Source of the DNA: Marinomonas ostreistagni
Lineage (GTDB): Bacteria > Pseudomonadota > Gammaproteobacteria > Pseudomonadales > Marinomonadaceae
Assembly: GCF_016461785.1 (NCBI RefSeq)
Contig: NZ_JAEMUH010000020.1
Location: 1-63,830 of the forward strand
DNA: 63,830 nt
Reading direction: 5' to 3'
A program made the position numbers and the translations under genes. The notes beneath the pieces are model-generated. The model did no database searches. It was not told the DNA's origin and saw nothing but the letters and a program-made list of their open reading frames with translations. Positions 62,053 through 63,830 of this stretch are shown here, in pieces; position 1 is the first letter of the stretch, and each line of letters starts with the position of its first letter.

Positions 62053-63705
62053 TTATTTTAAGTGGCCTGCATTATGCAGCTCACGCTTATCTGGAGCCGG
62101 AGGGTTCCATTGATAAACCCACGTTTCGGAGATTGGCTGACCATTAGTCTCTAGATGAACCTTGATGTTAATTGGCTTAACAGAGTCATCAGGCACTAAG
62201 TCAAACATTGCTCGGTAACCACCAATATGGTGTTGTGGGCGCGCCGATGTAATTTCTACTCGACCACGAGACGTTTCAATCACAGGCTTCACTTCCGCCT
62301 TTTGACCTAACATTTGAAAAATATCGCCTTCGAAGTCAATCGCGAAGCGTTTACTGTAGTAATCTCGCTTTTTACCAACCACACCACCAATACCAGTGTA
62401 AGTGCTCTGAACCGTTGCCTTACCGGATTTCACAGGGGCCTCACTGCCCCAGTACATATTGTAGCTGTACAACAGCTCTTGCCCAGGAATAATGTCCTGC
62501 GCCGGATTCCAGTAAGCCACAATGTTATCAAATGTTTCATCTAGCGTTGGAATCTCAACTAACTGCACTGAGCCTTTACCCCAATCACCAATTGGCTCAA
62601 TCCAAAGATGTGGACGCTTTTCATAAAACACACCATCATCTAAATAATGATCAAAGTTACGATCACGCTGCATTAGACCAAAGCCTTTAGGATTATTATC
62701 CATATAAGCATTGAAACGCAGTTGCTCTGGATTACCCAATGGTCGCCAAATCCACTCACCATTGCCAGTAAGCATTTCTAAGCCATCTGAGTCATGGATC
62801 TCTGGACGCCAGTCGTAGTTGGTACGACGGTCATTCTCACCAATCATGTACATACTGGTAAGCGGAGCAACACCTAGGCGCTCGATTTCTTTACGTGGGT
62901 ATAAAGCCACATCAACACGCATTTTCAGCGGCTCACCAGCCTTGATATCAAAGCGGTAAGCCCCCGTCACACTGTCCGAGTCCAACAAAGCATAAATCGT
63001 CACTTCATCAGAGTTCGGTTTTGGTTTTTCAAACCAGAAATTTGTAAACACAGGAAATTCTTCTGGCTTATTCGTCGCCGTATCAATAGCAAGGCCTCGA
63101 GCAGACAACCCATACTGCATTTCAGCGCCTACGGCACGAAAGTAACTTGCACCTAGAAAGGCAACAATGTCCCGCTCCCAGTCCGTACCATATTGCATAC
63201 GAAAACCAGCAAAACCAAGATCCTCTGGTAGCGATTTACCATTTACATGAGAATCGCCGTAGTCGAACATTTTTGATGAATAATCTACAGGCGTTGACTT
63301 GCCATCCTCGACGACATTGATATGCACAGGCGTAATGAAGCCCTGCCCTAGATGAAAGAAAGTGGCACGATAAGCGGTATCGTCTTTCTGCCACAGGCTC
63401 TGATCGCGTTTGAAGTGAAGCTGTTGATACTCATCCCAATCTAGATCGGAAAGAACACTTGGCACGTCACCTTCATGACTCACAAAAGGCTTTTCTGAGA
63501 GACTTCTTGCGTGCCCCTTCAGCCATGCATAGCTGAACGCTTCTCCCTTCTCAGGGTTCACAGTAGGCTGTGTGACTGCACATGCAGTGACGCTGACCAA
63601 AGCACTTACCATTAGTGCTAATCTGCTTACCTGACGTATGCTACTCTTTAGCAACGCTTGCAAGCCTTGATGTTCCAATGTTTGGAAAGACAAGCTTCTA
63701 CGCAT
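62053..63705 (-). CDS. OpgG/OpgD-family periplasmic glucan biosynthesis protein with a lipobox
   Basis: A 550-residue MdoG-family protein needed for osmoregulated periplasmic glucan synthesis. Family landmarks are PEDLGFAGFRM, FLGASYFRAVG, NPKGFGLMQRDR and DDGVFYEKRP. Its length and the DETFDNIVAYWNP stretch fit OpgD about as well as OpgG. The N-terminus has a membrane segment ending VSVTAC (Cys42), a lipoprotein signal with Ala at +2 that would send it to the outer membrane; E. coli homologues are soluble. No opgH glucosyltransferase lies beside it inside the window. Confidence 0.88.
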   Translation of the reverse strand: MRRSLSFQTLEHQGLQALLKSSIRQVSRLALMVSALVSVTACAVTQPTVNPEKGEAFSYAWLKGHARSLSEKPFVSHEGDVPSVLSDLDWDEYQQLHFKRDQSLWQKDDTAYRATFFHLGQGFITPVHINVVEDGKSTPVDYSSKMFDYGDSHVNGKSLPEDLGFAGFRMQYGTDWERDIVAFLGASYFRAVGAEMQYGLSARGLAIDTATNKPEEFPVFTNFWFEKPKPNSDEVTIYALLDSDSVTGAYRFDIKAGEPLKMRVDVALYPRKEIERLGVAPLTSMYMIGENDRRTNYDWRPEIHDSDGLEMLTGNGEWIWRPLGNPEQLRFNAYMDNNPKGFGLMQRDRNFDHYLDDGVFYEKRPHLWIEPIGDWGKGSVQLVEIPTLDETFDNIVAYWNPAQDIIPGQELLYSYNMYWGSEAPVKSGKATVQSTYTGIGGVVGKKRDYYSKRFAIDFEGDIFQMLGQKAEVKPVIETSRGRVEITSARPQHHIGGYRAMFDLVPDDSVKPINIKVHLETNGQPISETWVYQWNPPAPDKRELHNAGHLK

Positions 63706-63830
63706 CGTTTATATCCTGTAGTTTTCTAATATTAGCTGGAATGCTACCTAGCTTCGACGCAGACGAATACTTGACAAGCGGTAAAGAATTTCAAAGAACT
63801 GCGTACTCATATACACAATAAAAGGCGAGG

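Noticed and set aside
63640..63705. Twin-arginine signal at the start of the Opg protein (MRRSLSF)
   Set aside because: The arginines are about 25 residues from the hydrophobic core and the consensus F-L-K is missing, so a Sec lipoprotein signal is the better reading.

Overview
The window is a chromosomal housekeeping segment of a gammaproteobacterium. Gene order (birA-coaX-SPOR gene-tRNAs-secE-nusG-rplKAJL-rpoBC-rpsLG-fusA-tuf-S10/spc/alpha operons-uvrA-MFS-ssb), FabA/FabB, an HX4E PlsC and Pseudomonas-like NusG, EF-G and LspA all point to the Pseudomonas/Oceanospirillum side of the class. The moderate GC content and the gene set would suit a marine genus such as Marinomonas, but that placement is inference. 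I see no insertion sequence, prophage, CRISPR array or defence island, and no gene that looks recently acquired.

Layout. 1-7.3 kb (minus): ribF, ileS, lspA, fkpB, ispH, plus murJ. 7.4-11.3 kb: rpsT (plus) converges on the minus-strand row rplU-rpmA-obgE-proB-dgkA. 11.5-15.6 kb: ispB, then an alpha/beta hydrolase (minus), then fabA-fabB (plus). 15.6-24 kb (minus): an acyltransferase pair with an M16C peptidase, Smr and MgtC proteins, then an MFS transporter with ssb. 24.2-27 kb (plus): uvrA behind a LexA box. 27.1-57.3 kb (minus): the complete block secE-nusG, rplKAJL, rpoBC, str, S10, spc and alpha operons. 57.4-57.8 kb: four tRNA genes (Trp, Thr, Gly, Tyr). 57.9-60.3 kb: SPOR gene, coaX and birA. 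60.3-63.7 kb: an exported hydrolase, a GNAT acetyltransferase (plus) and an OpgG/OpgD-family lipoprotein.

Functionally the centre is one gene-expression factory: RNA polymerase core and alpha subunit, NusG, both large elongation factors, SecY/SecE and about 30 ribosomal proteins. The flanks carry envelope and lipid genes (murJ, lspA, plsC, fabAB, ispB, ispH, dgkA, opg) and cofactor genes (ribF, coaX, birA).

I found no unknown multi-gene system. What stands out is regulatory and at the level of single proteins. Promoters can be read directly for rpsT, rplU, ispB, the alpha operon, the S10 operon, the str operon, tRNA-Tyr and tRNA-Trp/secE, several with GC-rich discriminators. There is an unexpected promoter and long-range stem between rpsN and rpsH, a structured rpsJ-rplC spacer, a loss of the usual second tuf gene from the tRNA cluster, a ten-residue insertion in EF-Tu just after its NKxD motif, and a lipobox on the Opg protein. 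These start-site, promoter and fold calls were made by eye, without alignment or folding software.
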